Below are positions 48,537-57,728 of a stretch of 64,000 bases of DNA, piece by piece (the stretch's first letter is position 1; each line of letters begins with the position of its first letter). The DNA comes from Pseudomonadota bacterium (GTDB taxonomy: Bacteria; Pseudomonadota; Gammaproteobacteria; Burkholderiales; Sulfuriferulaceae): NCBI GenBank assembly GCA_021801025.1, contig JAJYYK010000008.1:60954-124953 (forward strand). The letters run 5' to 3'. The notes beneath the pieces are model-generated. The model saw nothing but the letters and a program-made list of their open reading frames with translations, searched no databases and was not told the origin of the DNA. A program made the position numbers and the translations under genes.

Positions 48537-50111
48537 TTAATTGAATATCTGACCTTGTCGGATACGTTCCAAATGATGACGAGCCTGTTCTAAAAGTGTA
48601 GCGGGCAAGCCATTTTTTTCTGCGATAATCAAACCCAGTGATGAGCCAGCTTGTCCCGTTTCAATTTGATATGTCGGTGTCAATGTGGTGTAATCAAAAC
48701 GCATCGACGCATTATGGAGGTAAGGGTGTTCGCTGGCAAACAATTTTAGTGGCGACAGGTGTGTGGTCACAATACCCCGTACTTTGCGCGTCGCCAGCTC
48801 ATCCAGTACGGCCATCGCCAGCGCGGCACCCTCTTCAGGGTCCGTACCTGTTCCCAATTCATCCATCAGCACCAAAGTGTGACTGTCCGCTTCTTCCAGC
48901 AAACGGCGCAATACCGTAACATGACCAGCAAAGGTAGATAAATGATGATGGAGGCTTTGTTTATCACCTACATCCACGATGACCCGGTTAAAATTACCCA
49001 CTATGCAAGCGCCCTCTGCAGGCAAATGCAAGCCGCAATGCGCCATGGTCACCAACAGGCCCACTGTTTTCAGTACCACGGTTTTACCCCCGGTGTTGGG
49101 GCCGGTGATGACCAGCATGGCTTGACTGTCATCCAATACCAAACTCAGTGGCACCACATGTGTGATCTGACGTTGTTGAAATTGTAATAACAATTGCGGA
49201 TGATAAGCTTGAGTCAGGGCCAGTGTGGGCGTGTCGACCAGTTCAGGCGCAATCGCATTGAGTGCAGCAGAAAATTGCCCTCCAGCCAATGCCAGGTCTG
49301 TCCAGGCGATGGCATCAATTAATTTTTGAATGGCAGGCGTGTGCTCGCGGACGATGTCGGTGGTTTGTCGTAAAACTTCCTGGTTTTGTGCTTCGATTTG
49401 TCCGTTAATGGCTTCCAGACGGTTGTTGTGCATCACCACCGCAACGGGCTCAATCAGTACATCACGACCACCAGACGACGTACCGCGTCGCACGCCTTTA
49501 ATCCGATCCGAAAAGCTTGGTTTGACCAGTAACACCGCCCGGAACCCTTGCCAATGTATTGGTTCCTGATTACTGAATGCACCCGCGTACTCAGGTGAAG
49601 CAATCATTGCCTTGAGTTGTACACGGACTTCCGATTCCGCAGCATGGAATTGACGGTATAGCGTTATATGCAGCGTGCTGGCGTCTTCCCGCAATCTTCC
49701 GTGCTCATTAATAATGTGGTCTATGGTCTCGGTGAAAGCTTGGGGTGCCAATAAATCCCCTGATTCTGGACACACGTCCGGATAAGAAGCCGCCAACACT
49801 GATAATTTTCCAGCCACATGCGTTAATGTCCGTAAATGAGCCAATGCGCTGACAGATAAGGCAGCACCAGTTTGCGCGGCTTGTCGCAATGCGGCCCGAA
49901 CATCCGGCACCGTGCCCAGGCGGGGTTGATTTCCCGCATCAACAATGTGTCTGGCTGCGCTGACCGACAGTTGCATCCGGCGGGCTATCGCCAAATCCGG
50001 CGCAGGTGCCAGAGCGCGTGCTGCTTCATCGCCATAGGGTGTAAGCGTCAAGCGCGCTAAAATGCGCCGAATGCCGTCAAATTCCAGGGTGTTGAGATCG
50101 CTATGTATCAT
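48537..50111 (-). CDS. MutS2-like ATPase without Smr domain
   Basis: This 524-residue protein has the MutS core and ATPase: Walker A TGPNTGGKTVVLKT near residue 333 and Walker B VLMDELGTGTDPEEG near 415. It ends at a short tail after the ATPase part. Full MutS2 proteins (about 780 residues) carry a KOW linker and a C-terminal Smr nuclease domain that are missing here, and no remnant is found downstream. MutS2 acts in recombination suppression or rescue of collided ribosomes; without Smr the nuclease role would be lost. Confidence 0.85.
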   Translation of the reverse strand: MIHSDLNTLEFDGIRRILARLTLTPYGDEAARALAPAPDLAIARRMQLSVSAARHIVDAGNQPRLGTVPDVRAALRQAAQTGAALSVSALAHLRTLTHVAGKLSVLAASYPDVCPESGDLLAPQAFTETIDHIINEHGRLREDASTLHITLYRQFHAAESEVRVQLKAMIASPEYAGAFSNQEPIHWQGFRAVLLVKPSFSDRIKGVRRGTSSGGRDVLIEPVAVVMHNNRLEAINGQIEAQNQEVLRQTTDIVREHTPAIQKLIDAIAWTDLALAGGQFSAALNAIAPELVDTPTLALTQAYHPQLLLQFQQRQITHVVPLSLVLDDSQAMLVITGPNTGGKTVVLKTVGLLVTMAHCGLHLPAEGACIVGNFNRVIVDVGDKQSLHHHLSTFAGHVTVLRRLLEEADSHTLVLMDELGTGTDPEEGAALAMAVLDELATRKVRGIVTTHLSPLKLFASEHPYLHNASMRFDYTTLTPTYQIETGQAGSSLGLIIAEKNGLPATLLEQARHHLERIRQGQIFN

Positions 50112-50189
50112 TGGTTATTTTTAATCAAGATGTTGATGGGTTCATCAGGCGTCAATTTAAACAGGATAATCGATTTGAAAAAGTAAGCA

Positions 50190-51536
50190 TTATGGGTGTT
50201 CTGTCACACATTCAGCCCATAAATCATGCTCGCCGCTGTCAATCACGCGTACAGTGATCATTTGGCCCACCTCCAGATTTTTTGCTGATTCTATCACGAC
50301 CACACCATCAATTTCAGGGGCCTCAGCATAGCTGCGTGCAATGGCGCCTTCAGGGGTGACTTCATCAATCAACACGGTTAATTGTTGACCAATGCGTTGC
50401 GCCAGGCGTTCTGCGCTGATGTCTGCCTGTCGCTCCATCAAACGTGCTTTGCGTTCCTCCTTAATGTCGTCAGGAACGTGATCCGGCAGTGCGTTGGCCG
50501 TGGCACCTTCGACCGGTGAGTAGGTAAAGCAACCTACCCGGTCTAATTGTGCCTCATCAATAAAATCCATCAGTTCATCAAAATCAGCTTCGGTTTCACC
50601 TGGAAAGCCAGTGATAAAGGTCGAACGAATGACTAATTCCGGGCAGATTTCTCGCCAGGCTCGTATACGTGTCAAGGCTTTTTCGGCGGCAGCGGGGCGT
50701 TTCATCGCACGTAAAATTCGGGGGCTTGCGTGTTGAAAAGGGATGTCCAGATACGGCAAGACCTTGCCTTGTGCCATTAAAGGCAATACTTCATCCACAT
50801 GGGGGTAGGGATAAACATAGTGTAAACGCACCCAGACACCCAGTTGTGACAGGGCATCTACCAGCTCGGTCATGCGGGTTTTGATCGGGCGACCATGCCA
50901 GAAGCCGGTGCGATACTTCACATCCACGCCATAAGCACTGGTGTCCTGAGAAATGATCAATAATTCTTTTACGCCTGCATCAACCAAATGCTCGGCTTCT
51001 TGCATGAGATCGCCGATTGGACGGCTCACTAAATCGCCACGCATGCCGGGAATAATGCAAAAACTGCAACGGTGATTACAACCCTCAGAAATTTTCAGAT
51101 AAGCATAGTGAGGGGGCGTGAGGCGGATTCCTTGCGGCGGCACCAAATCAATATAAGGGTCGTGGGGTCGAGGTTTGTGTGCGTGAACTGCAGCCATGAC
51201 GCCATCCACATCATGAGGGCCCGTTACCGCCAGAACATCAGGATAAGCTGAGCGCACGATGTCCGATTTTGCGCCCAAACAACCTGTCACAATGACCTTG
51301 CCGTTTTCTGCCAGGGCTTCGCCTATGGCTTCAAGAGATTCCGCTACGGCATCATCAATGAAACCGCAAGTATTGACGATCACAAAATCCGATTGATGAT
51401 AATCGGGCGAAATCACATAGCCTTCTGCACGCAATTGCGTCAGAATGCGTTCTGAATCTGAAGTTGCTTTGGGACAACCCAGGGACACGAAGCCGACACG
51501 CGGCACTAAATTTGTATTGGACACATTGCTCACCAT
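50190..51536 (-). CDS. rimO: Ribosomal protein S12 methylthiotransferase RimO
   Basis: This 448-residue radical-SAM enzyme methylthiolates an Asp of ribosomal protein S12. It has FVSLGCPKA and NTCGFIDDA at the N terminus, the radical-SAM triad CNHRCSFC near residue 155, and a C-terminal TRAM domain. The family distinction from MiaB rests on VSLGCPK and RGDLVSR. The start is ATG 51536 or GTG 51533; the ATG overlaps the start of a small plus-strand frame. Confidence 0.95.
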   Translation of the reverse strand: MVSNVSNTNLVPRVGFVSLGCPKATSDSERILTQLRAEGYVISPDYHQSDFVIVNTCGFIDDAVAESLEAIGEALAENGKVIVTGCLGAKSDIVRSAYPDVLAVTGPHDVDGVMAAVHAHKPRPHDPYIDLVPPQGIRLTPPHYAYLKISEGCNHRCSFCIIPGMRGDLVSRPIGDLMQEAEHLVDAGVKELLIISQDTSAYGVDVKYRTGFWHGRPIKTRMTELVDALSQLGVWVRLHYVYPYPHVDEVLPLMAQGKVLPYLDIPFQHASPRILRAMKRPAAAEKALTRIRAWREICPELVIRSTFITGFPGETEADFDELMDFIDEAQLDRVGCFTYSPVEGATANALPDHVPDDIKEERKARLMERQADISAERLAQRIGQQLTVLIDEVTPEGAIARSYAEAPEIDGVVVIESAKNLEVGQMITVRVIDSGEHDLWAECVTEHP

Positions 51537-51711
51537 GTATATTGTATTGATTGCACTTGTTTATATTTGGCTTATGCTGATTGTTGCTTCACCAAACCTG
51601 GCGGATGCTTTCCTTGCGTTTTTTCTGGGAGGTATGGTGATCTCGCTGGTTTATTACCTGCTTAACACCCCCACACGACGACGGTTACGTCGCCATCAGG
51701 ACGAGGATTAA
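51535..51711 (+). CDS. Possible small two-helix membrane protein
   Basis: A 58-residue frame encodes two hydrophobic helices ([16 protein letters not shown] and [19 protein letters not shown]) and a basic-acidic tail [11 protein letters not shown]. This looks like a real small membrane protein rather than a chance frame, but there is no clear ribosome site. Its ATG overlaps the rimO ATG on the other strand. No family recognised. Confidence 0.45.
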   Translation: MYIVLIALVYIWLMLIVASPNLADAFLAFFLGGMVISLVYYLLNTPTRRRLRRHQDED

Positions 51712-51720
51712 TCAGCCTGG

Positions 51721-51811
51721 ATTTATCCTTTTTCCTTGCTGGTTTAAAACCCCGGCCTTCAGGCCGACAGGAGCGCTGAACCCCGCCCTGAAGGCCGGTG
51801 ACATCATTGCT
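51721..51811. repeat. Dispersed repeat with 12-bp inverted arms, full copy
   Basis: The element contains an exact inverted repeat CCGGCCTTCAGG (51752-51763) and CCTGAAGGCCGG (51787-51798). Its flanks recur at 63698-63758 (TCCTTGCTGG..TTAAAACCCCGG on one side, CTGAAGGCCGGTGAC-TCATTGCT on the other). It lies between a small gene and pgeF. It may be a REP-like or transposon-derived element. Confidence 0.7.
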
Positions 51812-51833
51812 GCCGAACCCGGGTGAGTGAGCG

Positions 51834-52568
51834 TCAGTTTTCCGCAATCCAGATTAAACTGGCCATACGCCCCGTTGTTTTGTCACGGCGATAAGAATAA
51901 AATCTGTCGCTATCGCGATAGGTGTTTAAGCCACCGCCAAAAATTTGTGTGACGCCCGCGCGCAGAAGTCGCAAGCGCGCCAGTTGATACAAATCTGCTA
52001 ACCATTTTCCTTTACCATGAGACCGAAATGCATGGCTTGACTCTGGCAAGTTTCTCACAAAAGCCAGTTGAACTTCATTTCCCACTTCAAAATTTTCCGG
52101 CCCTATGGCCGGTCCCAACCAAGCCATGATCTGGCCTGTGGGATGCGTCATTGCCGATACGGTTTGTTCCAGAATGCCGGCAGCCAATCCGCGCCAGCCG
52201 GCATGGGCAGCACCGACAACGCTGCCGTCATGGGCACACAGCAATACAGGTAAGCAATCGGCAGTCAATATGGCGCATACATGATGGGCTTGGCGTGCCA
52301 CGGTGGCATCAGCTTTCACTACTCCATATACTTCATCTGCATTGAATACGGTTGTGCCATGTACCTGTTGAATCCATGCGGGTTCGTTAGGTAATTGTTC
52401 ACGTAACAACTCCCGATTTTTTATTACGTCAACGATATTGTCACCCACGTGATCACCCAAATTAAGCCCGGCATAACTACCGCAACTGACGCCACCCTGG
52501 CGAGTGCTGACCAGTGATTTAACACATTTCGGTGCTGGCCAATCAGGATAAATCCAGTTTGAATTCAT
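51834..52568 (-). CDS. pgeF: Purine nucleoside phosphorylase / peptidoglycan editing factor PgeF
   Basis: This 244-residue YfiH/LACC1-family protein carries the metal-site pattern ILTADCLPVLLCAHDG near residue 100, VVGAAHAGWRGLAAGIL near 118 and AWLGPAIGPENFEVG near 155. The family was long called a multicopper polyphenol oxidase; it is now linked to purine nucleoside cleavage and peptidoglycan fidelity. The start MNSNWIYPDWPAP (52568) gives the usual N terminus. It lies 2 bp after rluD in the usual rluD-pgeF order. Confidence 0.92.
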   Translation of the reverse strand: MNSNWIYPDWPAPKCVKSLVSTRQGGVSCGSYAGLNLGDHVGDNIVDVIKNRELLREQLPNEPAWIQQVHGTTVFNADEVYGVVKADATVARQAHHVCAILTADCLPVLLCAHDGSVVGAAHAGWRGLAAGILEQTVSAMTHPTGQIMAWLGPAIGPENFEVGNEVQLAFVRNLPESSHAFRSHGKGKWLADLYQLARLRLLRAGVTQIFGGGLNTYRDSDRFYSYRRDKTTGRMASLIWIAEN

Positions 52569-52570
52569 GA

Positions 52571-53563
52571 TTAATAAAATGGAGAGTCTTTGTGGTTTGA
52601 ATTTCTTAAGTCTTCCAGCAACAACAAAAAATCTGCAGGGGGATCGCGTTGCCATTGCATTAACTCACCGCTTTCCGGATGCAATAAACCCAGCTGAATC
52701 GCATGCAGCGCCTGGCGTGAAAAGGTCCGCCCACCCGGTAAGGCTTGTTTGGCGTGTCGATTATACGTTGGATCACCGACCAGGGGATGCCCAATATGCT
52801 GCATGTGCACACGAATTTGATGGGTACGTCCTGTTTCTAATACGCAGCGTAGCAGTGTGTGGCGCTCAAAATGTTCCAGCACGACATAATGAGTCACGGC
52901 TTCGCGTCCCTGAGGGTGAACGGTCATCAGGGTTCGCTGGACGGGATGTCGGCCGATGGGGGCTCCAATCCGGCCATTTTGCGCGACTAAACCTTCCGTG
53001 ACTGCCAGATACTCACGTTTGACCGTGCGGGCCTGCAATTGGCGTACCAGATGGGTTTGTGCGGTCAATGTTTTGGTCACCACCATTAATCCACTGGTAT
53101 CTTTATCCAACCTGTGGACAATGCCTGCCCGGGGAATATGTGTCAATTGCGGGGTGTGATGCAGCAATCCGTTCATGAGCGTGCCATGCCAATTACCGCT
53201 ACCTGGGTGAACGACTAAACCTGCCGGCTTGTTGATGATCAGAATACTGTCGTCTTCATACACGACATCCAGAGGCATGGCTTCCGGCTCTGCTGCCATT
53301 TCTGAGGGGTGTGGTTCGATTTCAAGAGCAATTTGCTCACCTCCGCGTAAACGGTCTTTGGCGTTAGCCAGTTTCCCATTCACGCGTACCCCTTGGTCCC
53401 GAATCCAGGTTTGAATGCGGCTGCGGGAATAGTCCGGTAACAGAGAGGCTAAAGCGGCATCCAGGCGCTCACCTGCATTGATCAATGGAATTTCGATGCG
53501 GATGACGCGATTGTCTGGTGGGTTTAATGTATAATCAGTCAACTGTTTTTCGGAAGAAATCAT
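52571..53563 (-). CDS. rluD: 23S rRNA pseudouridine synthase RluD
   Basis: This 330-residue protein has an S4-like N-terminal domain (GERLDAALASLLPDYSRSRIQ) and the pseudouridine synthase core with the catalytic Asp in RAGIVHRLDKDTSGLM near residue 147. RluD modifies helix 69 of 23S rRNA. The ATG at 53563 shares its CATG with the bamD start on the other strand, and no ribosome site is seen on the rluD side, so the true start may differ slightly. Confidence 0.95.
   Translation of the reverse strand: MISSEKQLTDYTLNPPDNRVIRIEIPLINAGERLDAALASLLPDYSRSRIQTWIRDQGVRVNGKLANAKDRLRGGEQIALEIEPHPSEMAAEPEAMPLDVVYEDDSILIINKPAGLVVHPGSGNWHGTLMNGLLHHTPQLTHIPRAGIVHRLDKDTSGLMVVTKTLTAQTHLVRQLQARTVKREYLAVTEGLVAQNGRIGAPIGRHPVQRTLMTVHPQGREAVTHYVVLEHFERHTLLRCVLETGRTHQIRVHMQHIGHPLVGDPTYNRHAKQALPGGRTFSRQALHAIQLGLLHPESGELMQWQRDPPADFLLLLEDLRNSNHKDSPFY
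53530..53535 (+). promoter_or_regulatory. Consensus -10 box of bamD inside rluD
   Basis: A perfect TATAAT lies 26 bp before the bamD ATG, within the first codons of rluD. No convincing -35 is seen at 16-18 bp. A GGAAG ribosome site follows near 53552. Confidence 0.5.
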
Positions 53564-54380
53564 GAAGCATGGTCTGTTTGTTGTTCTAACTTTAGCATTT
53601 TTACTCAGTGGTTGTGCCCATCAACCTGCCGTGGATACCACCAAAAATTGGTCTGCGCAGCGTTTGTACGGCCAGGCGATGGATGAAATGCAAGCGACTA
53701 ATTACGGCAAAGCCATCAAGCTACTGGAAGATATTGAAGCGCGTTACCCTTATGGACGTTATGCCCAACAAGCGCAACTGGAAGTGGCGTACGCTTACTA
53801 TAAAGATGGCGAACCAACTTCTGCCGTCGAGGCGTGCGAGCGTTTTATTAAATTGCACCCCAAGCACCCTGATGCGGATTATGCCTATTACCTCAAAGGT
53901 CTGTCAAACTTCGTTGCTGATCAGACCGTTTTTTCACGCATTTCGTCTCAGGATGTATCAGAGCGCGACCCCAAGCCGCTGATTGCTTCCTTTGATTCCT
54001 TTCGCGAACTGACGACCAAATACCCAAATAGTCGCTATACACCAGATGCTTTGGAACGGATGAAATATCTGTCTAACTTGCTGGCAGAACATGAAGTGCA
54101 TATTGCTTTGTACTATTATGACCGCAAAGCCTGGGTGGCCGCTATTGATCGTTCCCAGGATGCTTTGACACACTTCCCCCAATCACCTACGAATGAACTT
54201 TCTCTGGCAATTATGACTCGCGCCTACAACGCCGTGGGCGCGCCAGACCTTGCTGCGGACAGTCTGCGTGTATTGAAACTGAATTTCCCCAATAGCGCTT
54301 ATCTCAATCCAAAAACTGTTCTGGTGTTGCACGGTGCCACCGTGCCCAAAAAATCCTGGTGGAAAATTTGGGTGACTTGA
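53562..54380 (+). CDS. bamD: Outer membrane assembly lipoprotein BamD
   Basis: This 272-residue lipoprotein has a lipobox LLSGC with the lipidated Cys near residue 18. Tetratricopeptide-like repeats follow (YGQAMDEMQATNYGKAIKLLEDIEARYPYGRYA, and similar units). BamD belongs to the essential Bam complex that inserts outer membrane beta-barrels, such as the porin at 4.7 kb. It is divergent from rluD, the usual betaproteobacterial arrangement. Confidence 0.95.
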   Translation: MKHGLFVVLTLAFLLSGCAHQPAVDTTKNWSAQRLYGQAMDEMQATNYGKAIKLLEDIEARYPYGRYAQQAQLEVAYAYYKDGEPTSAVEACERFIKLHPKHPDADYAYYLKGLSNFVADQTVFSRISSQDVSERDPKPLIASFDSFRELTTKYPNSRYTPDALERMKYLSNLLAEHEVHIALYYYDRKAWVAAIDRSQDALTHFPQSPTNELSLAIMTRAYNAVGAPDLAADSLRVLKLNFPNSAYLNPKTVLVLHGATVPKKSWWKIWVT

Positions 54381-54384
54381 TTGT

Positions 54385-55053
54385 ATGAAGCTGGTGCTAT
54401 TCGACTTGGATAATACGCTGTTGGCGGGCGACTCGGACTACGCATGGGGTCTGTTTTTGATTGAGCAGGGTCTCGTCGATCGTGAGCAATACGAACGTGA
54501 GAATGAGCGCTTCTATCAGCAATACAAACAAGGTACATTGGATATTCATGCTTTTCTTGACTTCCAGTTACGACCGCTTTCCGAGCACAGTCTTGAGCAG
54601 TTGCAGTCCTGGCATCGGCAGTTTATGTCTCAATATATCTTGCCGATGATGACGTTACGTTCACGTGCGTTGGTCGATAATGCCTTAAATGATGCCGATT
54701 TAGTGGCTATTATCACTGCTACCAACCGTTTTGTGACAGCACCCATTGCTGAAGAGTTTGGCGTAAAACACTTGATTGCGACAGAAGCCGAGTTGCGTGA
54801 TGGTCGTTATACCGGCAAGTCTGAAGGTACGCCCTGTTTCCAGTCTGGTAAAATCGCACGTTTGGATGAATGGTTGCACAGTATGGGCCGCGATTTGAAT
54901 CAGTTTGAGCAAACGTGGTTTTACAGCGATTCACGTAATGATTTGCCTTTACTTGAGCAAGTGACTCATCCGGTAGCCGTTAACCCGGATGCCGTGCTAC
55001 GGCAACACGCATTAACACACCATTGGCCCATTCTTGATCTGCATGCTGACTAA
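54385..55053 (+). CDS. HAD-IB family phosphatase, SerB-like
   Basis: This 222-residue hydrolase has the nucleophile motif LFDLDNTLLAGD at the N terminus, a Thr motif AIITATNRFV near residue 113, and a late acidic motif YSDSRNDLPLLE. The subfamily IB cap (helical, residues 20-85) resembles phosphoserine phosphatases, but the real substrate cannot be told. It lies 4 bp after bamD and just before pcnB, so all three may be cotranscribed. Confidence 0.85.
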   Translation: MKLVLFDLDNTLLAGDSDYAWGLFLIEQGLVDREQYERENERFYQQYKQGTLDIHAFLDFQLRPLSEHSLEQLQSWHRQFMSQYILPMMTLRSRALVDNALNDADLVAIITATNRFVTAPIAEEFGVKHLIATEAELRDGRYTGKSEGTPCFQSGKIARLDEWLHSMGRDLNQFEQTWFYSDSRNDLPLLEQVTHPVAVNPDAVLRQHALTHHWPILDLHAD

Positions 55054-55062
55054 TTTAATACT

Positions 55063-56565
55063 ATGATTAAACGATTCATAGCGCGATTGCTTGGCAACAA
55101 GCCAGGTACGCCACGTTTGAAACGCATTCCTGTTAGTCGGCATGGCTTGAGCCGTGTGCAAATTGCGCCCTGTGCACTGAAAGTAACCGATACCTTGCAA
55201 CAGCACGGTTATCTGGCTTTTGTTGTGGGCGGTGCGGTGCGCGACTTGTTACTCGACAAAACCCCCAAAGATTTTGACGTGGCCACCAATGCTACGCCGG
55301 AACAGGTACATGCTTTGTTTCGCCGCTCACATCTTATCGGACGCCGCTTTCGCCTTGTCCATGTTTTGTGTGGCAATGAAACGATCGAGGTGTCGACATT
55401 TCGTGCGAGTTCGAATGCGGAAGGCAGTTCAGCAAACGAAATTTCGAATGAGGTGTTTGAAACGGAAACCGGTCATGAAGTCAGGCTGACGAATGAAGAT
55501 ACGTTATCCGATCCCCACCTTGATGACGAACCCATTCAGCCAGGTTCGCGAACCAGGCGTACTCGCCGCAAACCTGAACACAGCCATACGCAAACCACAG
55601 ATGAAACTGGACGGATCGTCCGTGACAATATCTTCGGTAGTCAGGCCAGTGACGCGGAGCGGCGCGATTTTACCGTCAACGCGCTGTATTATGATCCGAG
55701 TAGCGAAGAGATTTTTGATTATTGCGGTGGCCTGGAAGACATCCGTAACAAAACGATGCGGATTATTGGTGATGCCGCCACACGTTATCGCGAAGACCCT
55801 GTGCGCATGTTACGTGCTGCGCGTTTTGCAGCCAAACTGGACTTCAGTATTGATGCCGCTGCGCGTGCGCCAATTCCGGAGTTGGCGGGTTTGCTGGAAA
55901 ATGTGCCGTCGGCGCGTCTGTTTGATGAAATGTTGAAATTGCTGTTGTCTGGACATGCCGTGCGCGCTATTCACCAATTGCGTGCCGAAGGCCTGCATCA
56001 GGGTGTATTACCCATGCTGGATACTATGCTTGAAAATGAGTATAGTCACCGTTTTGTGATGGCGGCACTGAATAATACCGATCAACGCATCCAGACTGGC
56101 AAAACAGTTTCTCCAGCATTTTTGTTCGCCAGTTTGTTGTGGTACGAAGTGAAAGCACAACATGGCAGACGATGTGAGGCAGGGGAGGACAGTACGCCTG
56201 CCATGTACAATGCCATGCACGATGCCCTTGATCAACAACGTGAGCGCTTGGCAATACCCCGCCGTCTGGATGGGACCATGAAAGAAATTTGGGCCATTCA
56301 ACCGCGATTTAATCAGCGAACAGGGATCAGAGCTTTGCGTTTATTGGCTCACCCGCGTTTTCGCGCAGGCTACGATTTTTTATTGCTACGTGCTCAAGCA
56401 GGTGAAATTGAGCAAGATTTGGCGGAGTGGTGGACACAGTTTCAAACTGCCGATGATGTGTTACGCACGGAAATGATTGAAAATCTGGCGCCACTGCCGC
56501 AGAAAAAGCGCCGTAAACGCAAGAAACCCGCCAACACCACGGTACCCGGGACGATAGATGCCTAA
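55063..56565 (+). CDS. pcnB: Poly(A) polymerase I
   Basis: This 500-residue nucleotidyltransferase has VVGGAVRDLLLDKTPKDFD near residue 50, with the catalytic DFD pair, and the RRDFTVNALYYDP region near 205. The C terminus is basic (PQKKRRKRKKPA), as usual for PcnB. It adds poly(A) tails to RNA for decay. Between residues 110 and 185 there is an acidic and then Arg-rich insertion (LTNEDTLSDPHLDDEPIQPG, RTRRTRRK) that is longer than in the E. coli protein. Confidence 0.95.
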   Translation: MIKRFIARLLGNKPGTPRLKRIPVSRHGLSRVQIAPCALKVTDTLQQHGYLAFVVGGAVRDLLLDKTPKDFDVATNATPEQVHALFRRSHLIGRRFRLVHVLCGNETIEVSTFRASSNAEGSSANEISNEVFETETGHEVRLTNEDTLSDPHLDDEPIQPGSRTRRTRRKPEHSHTQTTDETGRIVRDNIFGSQASDAERRDFTVNALYYDPSSEEIFDYCGGLEDIRNKTMRIIGDAATRYREDPVRMLRAARFAAKLDFSIDAAARAPIPELAGLLENVPSARLFDEMLKLLLSGHAVRAIHQLRAEGLHQGVLPMLDTMLENEYSHRFVMAALNNTDQRIQTGKTVSPAFLFASLLWYEVKAQHGRRCEAGEDSTPAMYNAMHDALDQQRERLAIPRRLDGTMKEIWAIQPRFNQRTGIRALRLLAHPRFRAGYDFLLLRAQAGEIEQDLAEWWTQFQTADDVLRTEMIENLAPLPQKKRRKRKKPANTTVPGTIDA

Positions 56566-57109
56566 TACCTTTCCTGCTGTATGTTATCTCGCTTTGGGCA
56601 GTAACCTGGGCGCGCCTGTCCATCAAGTTCAATCGGCGATGGCAGCTATCGGGCAGTTACCGGAAACCCGGTTACATGCTTGTTCATCGTTGTATCGCAG
56701 TGCGGCTGTAGGATTCGTGAATCAGCCCGATTTCATTAATGCCGTGGTTTGCGTGCACAGTGGCTTGTCGCCGGAACAATTGCTCATTGCGCTGTTAGAG
56801 CTGGAACGGCAATTTGGCCGGGTTCGCAGTTTTCGCAATGCGCCACGCGAAATCGATTTGGATATTTTATTATACAATCAGGTCGTTTCACACAGTGACA
56901 CGCTTACTTTGCCACATATGCGCATGCATGAACGCGCATTTGTCCTGATGCCGCTACTGGAAATCGCACCCAATATTGAAATACCCGGACGCGGTTTGGC
57001 GCGTGATTTTTTGACAGCAGTGGTTCAGCAACCTATAGAGCGAATTGCTCAAAATTCTTTCGGTTCTCATCATGAGTCCTCACGAAAAGCCAGCTTACAT
57101 TGCCGTTGA
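56558..57109 (+). CDS. folK: Hydroxymethyldihydropterin pyrophosphokinase
   Basis: This 183-residue kinase makes the pyrophosphorylated pterin of folate synthesis. It has YLALGSNLGAP near the N terminus and the family signature RNAPREIDLDILLYN near residue 95. It overlaps pcnB by 8 bp and the next kinase gene by 38 bp. With nudB it covers two steps of the pterin branch. Confidence 0.95.
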   Translation: MPNTFPAVCYLALGSNLGAPVHQVQSAMAAIGQLPETRLHACSSLYRSAAVGFVNQPDFINAVVCVHSGLSPEQLLIALLELERQFGRVRSFRNAPREIDLDILLYNQVVSHSDTLTLPHMRMHERAFVLMPLLEIAPNIEIPGRGLARDFLTAVVQQPIERIAQNSFGSHHESSRKASLHCR

Positions 57110-57716
57110 AGGCCCAATCGGGGCTGGGAAAACCAGCTTGTGTCGACGTATGGCGGAAAGCATGGGTGCGGAACTGCTATTGGAAAATGCGGATGAAAAC
57201 CCTTTTTTGGCCAATTTTTACCGTGATCCTCAACGTTATGCCTTGGCCACCCAATTGTTTTTTCTGTTTCAACGCAGTACGCAAGTGAATGGCTTGCGCC
57301 AAAAAGATATGTTTAGTCAAACTTTGGTGTCAGACTTTTTGCTTGATAAAGACCCCTTGTTTGCTGAACTGAATCTGAATGATGATGAGTTTCGTTTGTA
57401 TCAAACCATTTATCACGAGCTAAAGCTTCAGGCGCCGCACCCGGATCTGGTGATTTACTTGCAAGCCAAACCGGTTGTCTTGCTTGAACGGGTACGCAAA
57501 CGGGCCATCGCCTATGAAGGTTCCGTCAGTACGAGTTATCTGACCCGGTTGGCGGAGCGTTACACACAATATTTCCATCAATATGACAGCACACCCTTGT
57601 TGATTGTGAATTGCGAACACTTTAATTTTGTCGACAATGATGAGCACTTCGCGCTGTTGATGCGGAAAATCGCAAACATGCGTGGACCACGGGAATTTCT
57701 CAATCAATCAACATGA
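57072..57716 (+). CDS. Deoxynucleoside kinase family protein
   Basis: This 214-residue P-loop kinase has AVEGPIGAGKTSLCRR near residue 10 and a conserved LENADENPFLANFY and FQRSTQVNGL. The family phosphorylates deoxyadenosine or deoxyguanosine in salvage. In Proteobacteria a copy between folK and panB is common. The start MSPHEKPAY (57072) lies inside folK; an earlier in-frame ATG exists at 57045. Confidence 0.88.
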   Translation: MSPHEKPAYIAVEGPIGAGKTSLCRRMAESMGAELLLENADENPFLANFYRDPQRYALATQLFFLFQRSTQVNGLRQKDMFSQTLVSDFLLDKDPLFAELNLNDDEFRLYQTIYHELKLQAPHPDLVIYLQAKPVVLLERVRKRAIAYEGSVSTSYLTRLAERYTQYFHQYDSTPLLIVNCEHFNFVDNDEHFALLMRKIANMRGPREFLNQST

Positions 57717-57728
57717 GGCCCCAAAATA

